Of a stretch of DNA of 16,615 bases, positions 1-6,540 are shown piece by piece; positions within the stretch are counted from its first letter, which is position 1, and the number at the start of each line of letters is the position of its first letter. Made by a program: the position numbers and the translations under genes. This stretch comes from Pseudomonadales bacterium (GTDB lineage Bacteria; Pseudomonadota; Gammaproteobacteria; Pseudomonadales; Moraxellaceae): assembly GCA_013043915.1 (NCBI GenBank), contig JABEVH010000306.1, positions 1 to 16,615 of the forward strand. Reading direction: 5' to 3'. The notes below the pieces were generated by a model that was given only the letters and a program-made list of their open reading frames with translations, searched no databases and was not told the DNA's origin.

Positions 1-463
1 ATCATGTGCATGGGCGCAGAGCTTGTGTTGAATGGATCAGGGTGACAAAATTGTGGGTAATGGGCAGACATAGTGGGCGTATTTCTATCGCTTCGATGTC
101 CTTTCTCTCTTTCCTCTGATTTTGATTTAATATTCATTACTTTCTGGGAGTTTTCGAGGTTTGTGGCGATGGATACGCCTGATTTTTTTCGTAGATACCA
201 TGCTGGATTGTCGTCACCCCTTGAGAAAGAGGGCGCTCACATGTGTTCAACTGCATGCTTATAACCCCGTCAATATTGGGGTCTATCGAGACCCTTTAAG
301 GATGGAAACGGCAGGGATTTACGCACTCACTGATAAAAAGCCCAGGATTGAACTTGACTAATAGGCGCAGCCGCAGTGGCATACCGACCGCGCCTCCATG
401 ACACCCTCTTTTCCGTAACCCTCATCTTTCCTAAATCACGTGCCCCCCTTCATAGCCCATAAT
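1..463. other. Left-edge stretch with no supported gene
   Basis: No convincing gene is visible here. Two short plus-strand reading frames (73-264 and 161-361) overlap each other, lack good ribosome binding sites and resemble nothing I know. On the minus strand a frame is open from an ATG at 71 to the window edge (23 codons, beginning MSAHYPQFCHPDPF). It could be the start of a leftward gene downstream of the acyl-CoA dehydrogenase, but it has no clear Shine-Dalgarno sequence and I do not recognise it. A plus-strand frame open from base 1 stops at 45 and could be a gene tail. The only structure is the hairpin at 279-294. Confidence 0.4.
279..294. repeat. Perfect 6-bp inverted repeat with a 4-nt loop
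   Basis: GGGTCT at 279-284 and AGACCC at 289-294 pair perfectly around ATCG. No T-run of useful length follows on either strand, so it is not a textbook Rho-independent terminator. It lies downstream of the minus-strand acyl-CoA dehydrogenase gene and could weakly end that transcript. The left arm can also pair with ACCCC at 264-268, which gives two mutually exclusive small hairpins. Confidence 0.4.
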
Positions 464-2167
464 TTAAGGTTGCATCGCGTATTGATCCTTCATAGCCAGC
501 ACATAATCATTCCATACGGCTTGCACACGCTGAGTATTTGTTGCCGGCTTTTTGATCATCTTCAGACACTGCTGCATCTGTTCCGGGGTACTACTGGGTT
601 TGCTGTATAACTGCAGGGCAAATTTAGAAAAATCTCGCACCATAAAATCGAAGATCTGATCAATAATATCGTCCTTGAGTTCATAGATTCTGGCATTCTC
701 TAGGATGAGATGGCCATAGACAACCAAGGTGAACATCTCCCCTGCTGTCAGCAGATAGTCAATATCCTTGCTTTGTTCAGCTGAGGGTGGAGCTATCATG
801 GCCATCTGTTTGAACAAGGTTAACTGTTCCTTGAACACGTGGATATTGGGCAAATCATAACTGTCATATACTTCTTGATAATCATGGAATTTGATCTTTC
901 CAAGCCCCTTGGTGGGACCCTGTGCGAACAGAAAACCGTCGTCACTTCCTTCATCACGCCTTGGAACTTCAGGATAGGACCCCGGGGCAAAGAAATAATT
1001 GGCCATGAACTTGATAATCAGGGCCATATTCACATGCACTGTTCCCTCCAGTTTGGGCAAGGCACGAATTTCCACAGCTGCCATGGAAAAATACCGGTCC
1101 TTTTCAAAACCTTTGGCGGCGATAACATCCCACAGCAGGTTGATGACCTCCTCACCCTGCGTCGTTACCTTCATTTTCACCATGGGATTAAACAGCAAAT
1201 AACGCCTATCCTCTGGCGATGCTGCCTTCATATAGTCCGCTGCTCGTAGGGCAAACAGCTTCATGGCCAGCAATCGAGCGAAGGCATCATTAAACAACTG
1301 TTGGATATGAGGGAAATCCGTGACGTGCATGCCATAGAGCTGACGCTGCGAGGCATGATCGATTGCCTCGTAGAAAGCGTGAGTACACATACCGATGCTG
1401 GCCCAACCCAAGTTGTACTTGCCTACATTGACAGTATTGAGCGCCGCATTCCATGCTTCATCTCCTCGCGCCAGAATATCGTTCTCCGTCACTGGATACT
1501 CATGCAAACGGTACTCTGCCACATAGTTCTGGCTGTAAACCACATTTTTGACCAATTCATAGCGTGGATGCTGCGAATCGACAGCAAAAAATACATAGTC
1601 ACCACTATCTGCCATCTTGCCAAAGGTAGAGACCATCCCAGCCTTGTTAGCATTACCTATATAGTACTTACCGCCGGATGCCTGATAGTTTCCATCACCC
1701 AAAGAGGTCAACACCATGTCAGATGCATAGATATCAGCACCGTGCTCTTTCTCCGATAATCCAAAAGCAAAAATATGCCCCTCATCCAGCAGTTTTTTCG
1801 CTTTAGCCTGCGCCACCTTGTTCTTGCTCATCCATATTGGACCCAATCCCAATACCGATACTTGATAGGTATACCAGTAAGGAAGTCCATAAAAGCCCAA
1901 TATCTCAGCGAATTCACAAATACGCCAAGTATCCCAACGAGCCTGCTCACCTTCCTTGCCCTGGGACTGTGGTGTCATCATCGTGGAAAAAATACCCTCT
2001 TCCTTAATAAATTCCAGAAAATCCGCATACCAAACCGCCTGATTGAAGTCATCCTTAAGGCGGTTCAAACCCTTCTTTTCAAAAAAAGCCACCGTTTTTC
2101 GCATAACCTCCTGCGAACGTGCATCAGGATAATGGCGATCAAGCCGACGAGGATTGAGCAATATCAT
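464..2167 (-). CDS. Acyl-CoA dehydrogenase family protein, long C-terminal form
   Basis: Predicted FAD-dependent acyl-CoA dehydrogenase of 567 residues, which would oxidise an acyl-CoA (probably a fatty acyl-CoA) to the enoyl-CoA and pass electrons to electron-transfer flavoprotein. The fold is recognised from a flavin/substrate segment at about 134-145 (FGLSEKEHGADI, in place of the usual TEPxAGSD) and the C-terminal four-helix segment with LEGT at 373-376. Glu374 there aligns with the catalytic Glu of the usual YEGT motif. Ordinary family members have about 380-400 residues; this one carries some 170 more, with no motif I recognise. The ATG at 2167 is preceded by AGGGAGA at good spacing, so the start is secure. 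The gene stands alone, downstream of rhlB and on the same strand. The substrate cannot be told from sequence. Confidence 0.88.
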   Translation of the reverse strand: MILLNPRRLDRHYPDARSQEVMRKTVAFFEKKGLNRLKDDFNQAVWYADFLEFIKEEGIFSTMMTPQSQGKEGEQARWDTWRICEFAEILGFYGLPYWYTYQVSVLGLGPIWMSKNKVAQAKAKKLLDEGHIFAFGLSEKEHGADIYASDMVLTSLGDGNYQASGGKYYIGNANKAGMVSTFGKMADSGDYVFFAVDSQHPRYELVKNVVYSQNYVAEYRLHEYPVTENDILARGDEAWNAALNTVNVGKYNLGWASIGMCTHAFYEAIDHASQRQLYGMHVTDFPHIQQLFNDAFARLLAMKLFALRAADYMKAASPEDRRYLLFNPMVKMKVTTQGEEVINLLWDVIAAKGFEKDRYFSMAAVEIRALPKLEGTVHVNMALIIKFMANYFFAPGSYPEVPRRDEGSDDGFLFAQGPTKGLGKIKFHDYQEVYDSYDLPNIHVFKEQLTLFKQMAMIAPPSAEQSKDIDYLLTAGEMFTLVVYGHLILENARIYELKDDIIDQIFDFMVRDFSKFALQLYSKPSSTPEQMQQCLKMIKKPATNTQRVQAVWNDYVLAMKDQYAMQP

Positions 2168-2254
2168 GACTATCTCCCTATAAAAGTCTGTGAAAGTTGG
2201 GGCTTTAAGCGCCTTGCTGGGGTATGACGAGGTTACTGATAAAAGTTAGCTTTG

Positions 2255-2282
2255 ATTACAGCACAAACCTTAGCTTTAGCAA
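2255..2282 (-). promoter_or_regulatory. Possible sigma-70 promoter of the acyl-CoA dehydrogenase gene
   Basis: Read on the minus strand, TTGCTA (2277-2282) and TGTAAT (2255-2260) are separated by 16 bases, about 90 bases upstream of the ATG. Both boxes are only partial matches, so this is a candidate, not a call. No terminator is obvious between rhlB and this gene, so read-through is also possible. Confidence 0.3.
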
Positions 2283-2461
2283 TTTATTGGCCAGAAAGAA
2301 CCCCGTTGAAACCTCCCGAAAATGCCGGCCTGCATCCAGGGTTGGATCATCATCAGCCTAGGCTCATGCTGAGATGCGCAGCTGATAACCTTGACCATCA
2401 ACTCATTTAATGACTGCAAAACAGCTTAACTTCATGGTAGGGCGCTGCGAGGAGCCCGGAA

Positions 2462-3700
2462 TTAGCGAAGATTGGGGATGGGTTCCAACAACTCCTTGGG
2501 AGGATATTCACAGTTCAACTTACGCCCTATAGCCTTTTCAATTTCAGGCAGAGCAAAAGCATCATCTTCACTGGCAAAACTTATGCTGATACCGCTTGCA
2601 CCGGCACGTCCTGTACGCCCAATTCGATGCACATAATCATCAGGCTGATCAGGCAATGTGAAATTTACAACATGGCTGATGCCATCGACATGTATGCCTC
2701 GCCCCGCTACGTCCGTAGCTACCAATACCTTGATTTTTCCTTCACGGAAACCCTCCAAGGTACGGATACGTCGATCTTGCGGCACCTCGCCTGACAGCAA
2801 AGCACAACTAATATGATGATTTTTTAGGGTCTCTGTCAGCTTCCTGACCTGGTCACGACGATTGGCAAACACCATAATCCTGTCGAGATGGTCTCTCTGA
2901 ATCAGGTTATAGAGCAGGGTTACTTTCTCTTCCGTCGTAGTGATATATATCTTTTGATCGATGAGATCGGCAGTTGCCTGCTCAGGTTCCACTTCAACCT
3001 TAACAGCGTCATGTGTCCACTGTGCGGCCAGATTAACAACATCAGGCGTAAACGTCGCAGAAAATAACATGGTCTGACGATGCGTGCGCGGAGGCGTCAT
3101 ACGCACGATGCGTTTGACATCAGGAATAAACCCCATATCCAGCATACGATCAGCTTCATCGATGACGAGAACTTCAACCTGATCCAGAAATACATCCTGT
3201 TTTCCGGCAAAATCCAGTAATCTTCCTGGTGTAGCGACGACCAAGTCGGCATATTCACTACGTAACAACTGTCGTTGCTTGTCATAGTCCATACCACCTA
3301 ACAAAGTCAGCACTTTTAGCGACGTATACTTCGCCAAATCGCGGGCATCGCTGCTAATTTGTAGAGCCAATTCTCGCGTAGGAGCCAGCACCAGAGCTCT
3401 CGGCTCACCCGCATAACGTTCAGATTCCAGAGGGTTTTTAATTAAATCGGCAAGCAGAGTCAACAGAAATGCGGCTGTTTTACCGGTACCGGTTTGTGCA
3501 CGCCCCAAAGCATCATGACCTGCCAAGGTATAATGCAAAACCCGTCCTTGTATGGGCGTACAATATTGGAATCCGAGGTCAGCAACAGCCCGTAGCAGTT
3601 GATCAGGCAAATCTAATTCATCAAAATAAATTTTACCTGGCTCCCTGACCTGCTTCAGCTCTGTCAATGTAGCCATCTCATCCTGCTCAGACACAGTCAC
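2462..3700 (-). CDS. rhlB: DEAD-box ATP-dependent RNA helicase, RhlB type
   Basis: ATP-driven RNA unwinding enzyme. RhlB-type helicases act in mRNA turnover, in many gammaproteobacteria together with RNase E. All superfamily motifs are present in order: Q motif around FDELDL and TPIQ (26-51), Walker A AQTGTGKT (68-75), PTREL (107-111), TPGR (157-160), DEAD (181-184), SAT (214-216), ATDVAGRG (328-335) and HRIGRTGR (358-365). The protein ends soon after the second RecA-like domain (412 residues), without the long basic tail typical of RhlE. The frame starts with GTG at 3700. An in-frame ATG at 3676 follows AGGA closely and is an alternative start. The upstream gene ends 26 bases away, which suggests co-transcription with the membrane cold-shock-domain gene. 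The RhlB assignment rests on overall resemblance; SrmB or RhlE types are less likely. Confidence 0.9.
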   Translation of the reverse strand: MTVSEQDEMATLTELKQVREPGKIYFDELDLPDQLLRAVADLGFQYCTPIQGRVLHYTLAGHDALGRAQTGTGKTAAFLLTLLADLIKNPLESERYAGEPRALVLAPTRELALQISSDARDLAKYTSLKVLTLLGGMDYDKQRQLLRSEYADLVVATPGRLLDFAGKQDVFLDQVEVLVIDEADRMLDMGFIPDVKRIVRMTPPRTHRQTMLFSATFTPDVVNLAAQWTHDAVKVEVEPEQATADLIDQKIYITTTEEKVTLLYNLIQRDHLDRIMVFANRRDQVRKLTETLKNHHISCALLSGEVPQDRRIRTLEGFREGKIKVLVATDVAGRGIHVDGISHVVNFTLPDQPDDYVHRIGRTGRAGASGISISFASEDDAFALPEIEKAIGRKLNCEYPPKELLEPIPNLR

Positions 3701-3726
3701 CTCGGATTCCCAAACTTTAAACTCCT

Positions 3727-4314
3727 TCAGGTGGGATGCACATCTTCTGCTTGCAAGCCCTTCTCACCATGCACGACCACAAATTCAACCTGCTGTCCCT
3801 CACGAAGGGTACGATGCCCCTCACCCCGGATGCTGCGGTAATGAACAAAAACATCATCGCCTTCCGACCTGGTTATAAAACCAAAACCTTTAGTCGCATT
3901 AAACCATTTAACCTGACCACGCTCGCGCGGACCACGCAACCTAGAGGGCATAGGTGGCAAAGCCATAATAATCATGAACAGTGCAGGCAGATAGAACAGT
4001 ATTCCTGCTGCCATACTCCATCGCACAGGCGATGACATAATTTGTACAAGTGCAGCTCCCACGACATAAACTGAAACTGCTGCATGCTGAAAACGGCGCT
4101 GACGCACATGCTGTGCACACCACAACATCAAAGGAGCCCAAGCCAGATAAGCAAGCCCCCATAGACGCAAGGGCATAGGCATAAGCTCTTGCCCCAACAC
4201 AGAAGTTAGCCAATGCCCAGCCCAACCTGGAGCCAGCAATAGCAACAGACCCACACATAAAAATTCCAGCCCCAACAACAAATAGGCTGATACCACAAGG
4301 CGCTTTTTGGTCAT
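3727..4314 (-). CDS. Membrane protein with C-terminal cold-shock domain
   Basis: This 195-residue protein joins two parts. Residues 1-120 hold about four hydrophobic segments (roughly 7-28, 50-68, 76-93 and 99-119), so this half should sit in the inner membrane; I do not recognise the membrane domain. After a short basic linker (SRLRGPRERG), residues 131-193 form a cold-shock domain with RNP1-like KGFGFI (142-147) and RNP2-like VFVHY (155-159), the nucleic-acid-binding strands of CspA-type proteins. With four segments and a basic loop after the last one, the binding domain is expected in the cytoplasm. The ATG at 4314 follows AGGA at about 8 bases. It lies 26 bases upstream of rhlB. A membrane-tethered RNA chaperone working with the helicase is an inference. 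Its cold-shock domain closely resembles the neighbouring small Csp protein. Confidence 0.85.
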   Translation of the reverse strand: MTKKRLVVSAYLLLGLEFLCVGLLLLLAPGWAGHWLTSVLGQELMPMPLRLWGLAYLAWAPLMLWCAQHVRQRRFQHAAVSVYVVGAALVQIMSSPVRWSMAAGILFYLPALFMIIMALPPMPSRLRGPRERGQVKWFNATKGFGFITRSEGDDVFVHYRSIRGEGHRTLREGQQVEFVVVHGEKGLQAEDVHPT

Positions 4315-4391
4315 CCGAATATCCTGGACAAAACTACCTAAGAGTAAATACGGGAACGTACCCCCCTAAAGCGAGGCAGCATAGCATATAC

Positions 4392-4426
4392 AAAAAAAAC
4401 TCCCGCGACCATCTATTATGGCCTCG
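4392..4426 (-). terminator. Possible Rho-independent terminator after the small csp gene
   Basis: Read on the minus strand, GGCCAT and ATGGTC (one G-U pair) enclose a five-base loop, and the stem can extend by two or three pairs past a mismatch. A run of eight T (4392-4399) follows after a few bases. The gap between stem and T-run is longer than ideal. If real, it separates the small csp transcript from the membrane cold-shock-domain gene downstream. Confidence 0.4.
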
Positions 4427-4486
4427 ACTGGCATTCCTGCGACCTGCGTCTCCAACTGTTATAAAAAACAGCGCGAAACCATCTAA

Positions 4487-4699
4487 TCAGTCCAGAGGCA
4501 GCACATCTTCTGCTTGAAATCCTTTATCGCCTTTAACTACGCTAAATTCGACATGTTGACCATCACGCAAGGACCGATGGCCTTGGCCGCGTATTGCACG
4601 AAAGTGGACAAACACATCCTCCCCTGCCTCACGACGAATAAAACCGAATCCCTTCGAATCATTAAACCACTTGACCGTGCCTTTTTCACGGTTTGACAT
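4487..4699 (-). CDS. Cold-shock protein, CspA family
   Basis: Small single-domain nucleic-acid-binding protein of 70 residues, the usual CspA-family length. It binds single-stranded RNA and DNA and is expected to act as an RNA chaperone in the cytoplasm. The diagnostic strands are KWFNDSKGFGFI (10-21, RNP1) and DVFVHF (28-33, RNP2). I chose the ATG at 4699 because AGAGGAAG lies 6-7 bases upstream and MSNREKGTVKWF is a typical family start; the in-frame upstream ATG at 4732 would add 11 residues with no ribosome binding site. The segment RGQGHRSLRDGQHVEF differs from the common IQGNGFRTLKEGQ form and is nearly shared with the membrane-fused cold-shock domain next door, which points to paralogy. 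Whether it is cold-induced, stationary-phase or constitutive cannot be read from the sequence. Confidence 0.93.
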   Translation of the reverse strand: MSNREKGTVKWFNDSKGFGFIRREAGEDVFVHFRAIRGQGHRSLRDGQHVEFSVVKGDKGFQAEDVLPLD

Positions 4700-4952
4700 A
4701 ACAGCTTCCTCTAAAAATTGATCTAAAAACACTCATATCCAAAGAAGAACTTAGCAAAAAACGGCAAGTCAAGCTCTGAACAGTAGAATTAGACAAGAAA
4801 AATTGCGATGTGGCAATCACCCTTCCTTCCGACCCTCACCCAATTACGCGAGAAGCCCTGTCCATAGACACCCCTCCTTTCAGGGGCCCGCAACAACTGC
4901 AGTCGGGGAGGATGTCAAATGCCTTAAGCAACAACTTTTAAGTACCCAACCT

Positions 4953-4983
4953 TTTGGTGGTAGGCGAAGCGCACCACGCCAAA
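4953..4983. repeat. Intergenic hairpin resembling a dispersed palindromic element
   Basis: TTTGGTGGT (4953-4961) pairs with ACCA (4973-4976) and CCAAA (4979-4983), giving nine pairs with a two-base bulge around a loop containing GGCGAAGCGC. On the minus strand the core reads GTGGTGCGCTTCGCCTACCAC. That is in the style of GC-rich palindromic sequences scattered between genes in many proteobacteria. Only one copy is in this window, so repetition is not shown here. Confidence 0.4.
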
Positions 4984-5042
4984 TGTCTGATTGAGAAAAT
5001 CAGTCTCTTCGAGCCCCCTCTGCCATCTGACTTGGGTTGCCT

Positions 5043-5070
5043 TTAACATGTGCGTACTCATCGATAAAAT
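5043..5070 (+). promoter_or_regulatory. Likely sigma-70 promoter of the DUF1820 gene
   Basis: TTAACA (5043-5048, five of six consensus bases) and TAAAAT (5065-5070, five of six) are separated by 16 bases. They face the gene at 5231, which would give a leader of about 155 bases. Confidence 0.45.
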
Positions 5071-5230
5071 GCATGTATTATAGCTACTTTGCTGTCCGTG
5101 CTAGAGGGGCTACGATAGAAACACCCAAAGCCTACGTGCAAAGCCAGAAAAGACTCGATTAAAACTGCCGCTTATATCCCCGCCCGCATGGAGTGAGGGT
5201 TTATGAGGCTTTTGCTAAGGCCTGAACAGT

Positions 5231-5542
5231 ATGTATAAAGTTATTTTTCACAACCACCAACGTGTCTACGAAATTTACGCCAATTCTGTATCCATGAGCG
5301 ACCTGTTTGGATTTATAGATGTCTCTGACTTGGTATTTGCTGAAGCAGGGCAATTGCTGGTTGATGTCGCTGAGGAGAAATTACGTGCTGAATTTCAGGG
5401 TGTCGAACACAGCCTAATCCCCATGCAAGCGGTCATTCGCATCGATCAGGTCGCAGAAAGAGGAACAGCTCGCATCAGTGAACTCGGGCAGCAGGGAAAT
5501 ATCATGACCTTTCCTGGTGCCCCCTTACCCCGTAGGGACTAA
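5231..5542 (+). CDS. DUF1820 family protein
   Basis: Small soluble protein of 103 residues belonging to DUF1820, a family of unknown function found in Pseudomonas and relatives. It is recognised from the start MYKVIFHNHQRVYEIYA, the central GFIDVSDLVF, EEKLRAEFQGV and IPMQAVIRIDQV, and a Pro-rich end FPGAPLP. No signal peptide or membrane segment is visible. AAGG at 5217-5220 is about ten bases before the ATG, a weak ribosome binding site. The gene stands alone on the plus strand and its stop lies only six bases from the stop of the convergent DUF2333 gene, so their transcripts probably overlap. No function can be given. Confidence 0.9.
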   Translation: MYKVIFHNHQRVYEIYANSVSMSDLFGFIDVSDLVFAEAGQLLVDVAEEKLRAEFQGVEHSLIPMQAVIRIDQVAERGTARISELGQQGNIMTFPGAPLPRRD

Positions 5543-5548
5543 ACCGAT

Positions 5549-6529
5549 TCAACGACTTAACAGTTGCTGCACATCCTGCAAATCGAGATGAGCTCGATCA
5601 ATATAATTAGCTAACGTTAACGAATGATTGGCAAAAACCCCAAAACCGCTACCATTGAGAATCACTGGACTCCAAACCGTTTGCTGGGTAGCCTCAAGTT
5701 CATGAATAGCTGCACGCAAACTAAGATCAGCATGGTGCTGCTTAAGCAGTGAGCCATATTCTACCTCCATGGCACGCAGCATAGGTACCAAGGCCCAGCA
5801 TTGCCCTCGCGCTTGATAAAACTCATCATCAATACGCCACCATGATGTCGTCTGCTGAACCGGTAATGCATCGGAAAGCTGAGTATTCGCCTGAGGCAAA
5901 GCCGCATTGAGCTGTGTCGACAACTTACCTAGATCCACACCGATTTCATCCAAATAATTATGCAGCGCATCAGGACTCACATAAAATCCTGCGGCAGGAG
6001 GAGTGGACTGTAGGCGCTGACCATAACTTTGCAAGGCCGCCACGCCTCGCCTGAACTCATGCTCTGCCGGAGGAAAAATCCAACTATGGCTGTCGACCGC
6101 AAATGCCGTTTCGGCAACCGCCAAGTCAGGATCTTCAATATATTGAGCGCGCGACAAAGCGAAATCATGATTCAAACTATGAACCATGACCCTCACCTGA
6201 ACTAAAACCCCCTGTTCCCAATTTGGCATATCATCCAAAAATACACCGGGGGGCAACTTGTCATTGGAAAGATACCCACCGGGTTTATCATACAGCTCTT
6301 GAGCTACCGCCACGGTGGTTTTTACCAGTAACAGCCCTGCAGGAAGGACGGAGCCCGATTGCACCGGCAGAAGATCCGGCTCAGTACTAACATAAACACC
6401 TGATATGAAGGAAAACAGGGTAACACTGCCCACGACACTGGCAACAAGTATCCCCCATCCTGACCTAAGATTTTCCTGACGAAAGCGCTGTACACGATCA
6501 CGCACATGCCACCAGGCTCTATCCAGCAC
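5549..6529 (-). CDS. DUF2333 family membrane protein
   Basis: Protein of 326 residues in the DUF2333 family (function unknown, known from Pseudomonas and relatives). Recognisable stretches are KPGGYLSND, FLDDMPNWEQGVLVQ, EFYQARGQCWAL and, near the C-terminus, WSPVILNGSGFGVFANHS. One hydrophobic segment (about residues 24-46 from the chosen start) is preceded by a basic, Arg-rich stretch. This predicts a single inner-membrane anchor with most of the protein in the periplasm. I chose GTG at 6529 because AGGGGAA follows directly after the lapD stop at 7-base spacing. GTG at 6532 is the alternative. The longer frame beginning at 6634 would overlap lapD by over 90 bases and adds sequence not typical of the family. 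It is third in the lapG-lapD operon, 11 bases after lapD. A role in the Lap adhesion system is only suggested by position. Confidence 0.87.
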   Translation of the reverse strand: MLDRAWWHVRDRVQRFRQENLRSGWGILVASVVGSVTLFSFISGVYVSTEPDLLPVQSGSVLPAGLLLVKTTVAVAQELYDKPGGYLSNDKLPPGVFLDDMPNWEQGVLVQVRVMVHSLNHDFALSRAQYIEDPDLAVAETAFAVDSHSWIFPPAEHEFRRGVAALQSYGQRLQSTPPAAGFYVSPDALHNYLDEIGVDLGKLSTQLNAALPQANTQLSDALPVQQTTSWWRIDDEFYQARGQCWALVPMLRAMEVEYGSLLKQHHADLSLRAAIHELEATQQTVWSPVILNGSGFGVFANHSLTLANYIDRAHLDLQDVQQLLSR

Positions 6530-6540
6530 CACACTTCCCC

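Larger units (their letters stand above)
4700..5230. other. Long intergenic region between divergent genes
   Basis: About 530 bases without a credible gene, between csp (minus) and the DUF1820 gene (plus). An apparent frame at 4803-4994 has no ribosome binding site and no recognisable product. The stretch holds three small inverted repeats: CCCCT/AGGGG (4871-4886), a larger bulged stem at 4953-4983, and CTGATT/AATCAG (4987-5003). A good plus-strand promoter candidate lies at 5043-5070. The csp side leaves room for a long 5' untranslated leader, as cspA-type genes often have, but I could not fix a promoter there. Confidence 0.5.

Noticed and set aside
73..361. Two overlapping plus-strand reading frames near the left edge
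   Set aside because: No ribosome binding site, overlapping each other in different frames, and compositions unlike a protein of known kind.
839..2227. Several long plus-strand frames opposite the acyl-CoA dehydrogenase gene
   Set aside because: They lie antisense to a well-supported gene, have no ribosome binding sites and no recognisable domains.
2440..2475. GC-rich repeat at the end of rhlB as a terminator
   Set aside because: Only four outer pairs hold, with mismatches inside, and no T-run follows on the minus strand.
4803..4994. 63-residue frame in the long intergenic region
   Set aside because: No ribosome binding site, Pro/Arg-rich with no family resemblance, and it runs through the hairpin-forming sequence.
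4995..5030. TTCGAGCC...CTGCCA resembling the 3' end of a tRNA
   Set aside because: No matching T-arm stem, acceptor stem or anticodon arm can be drawn around it.
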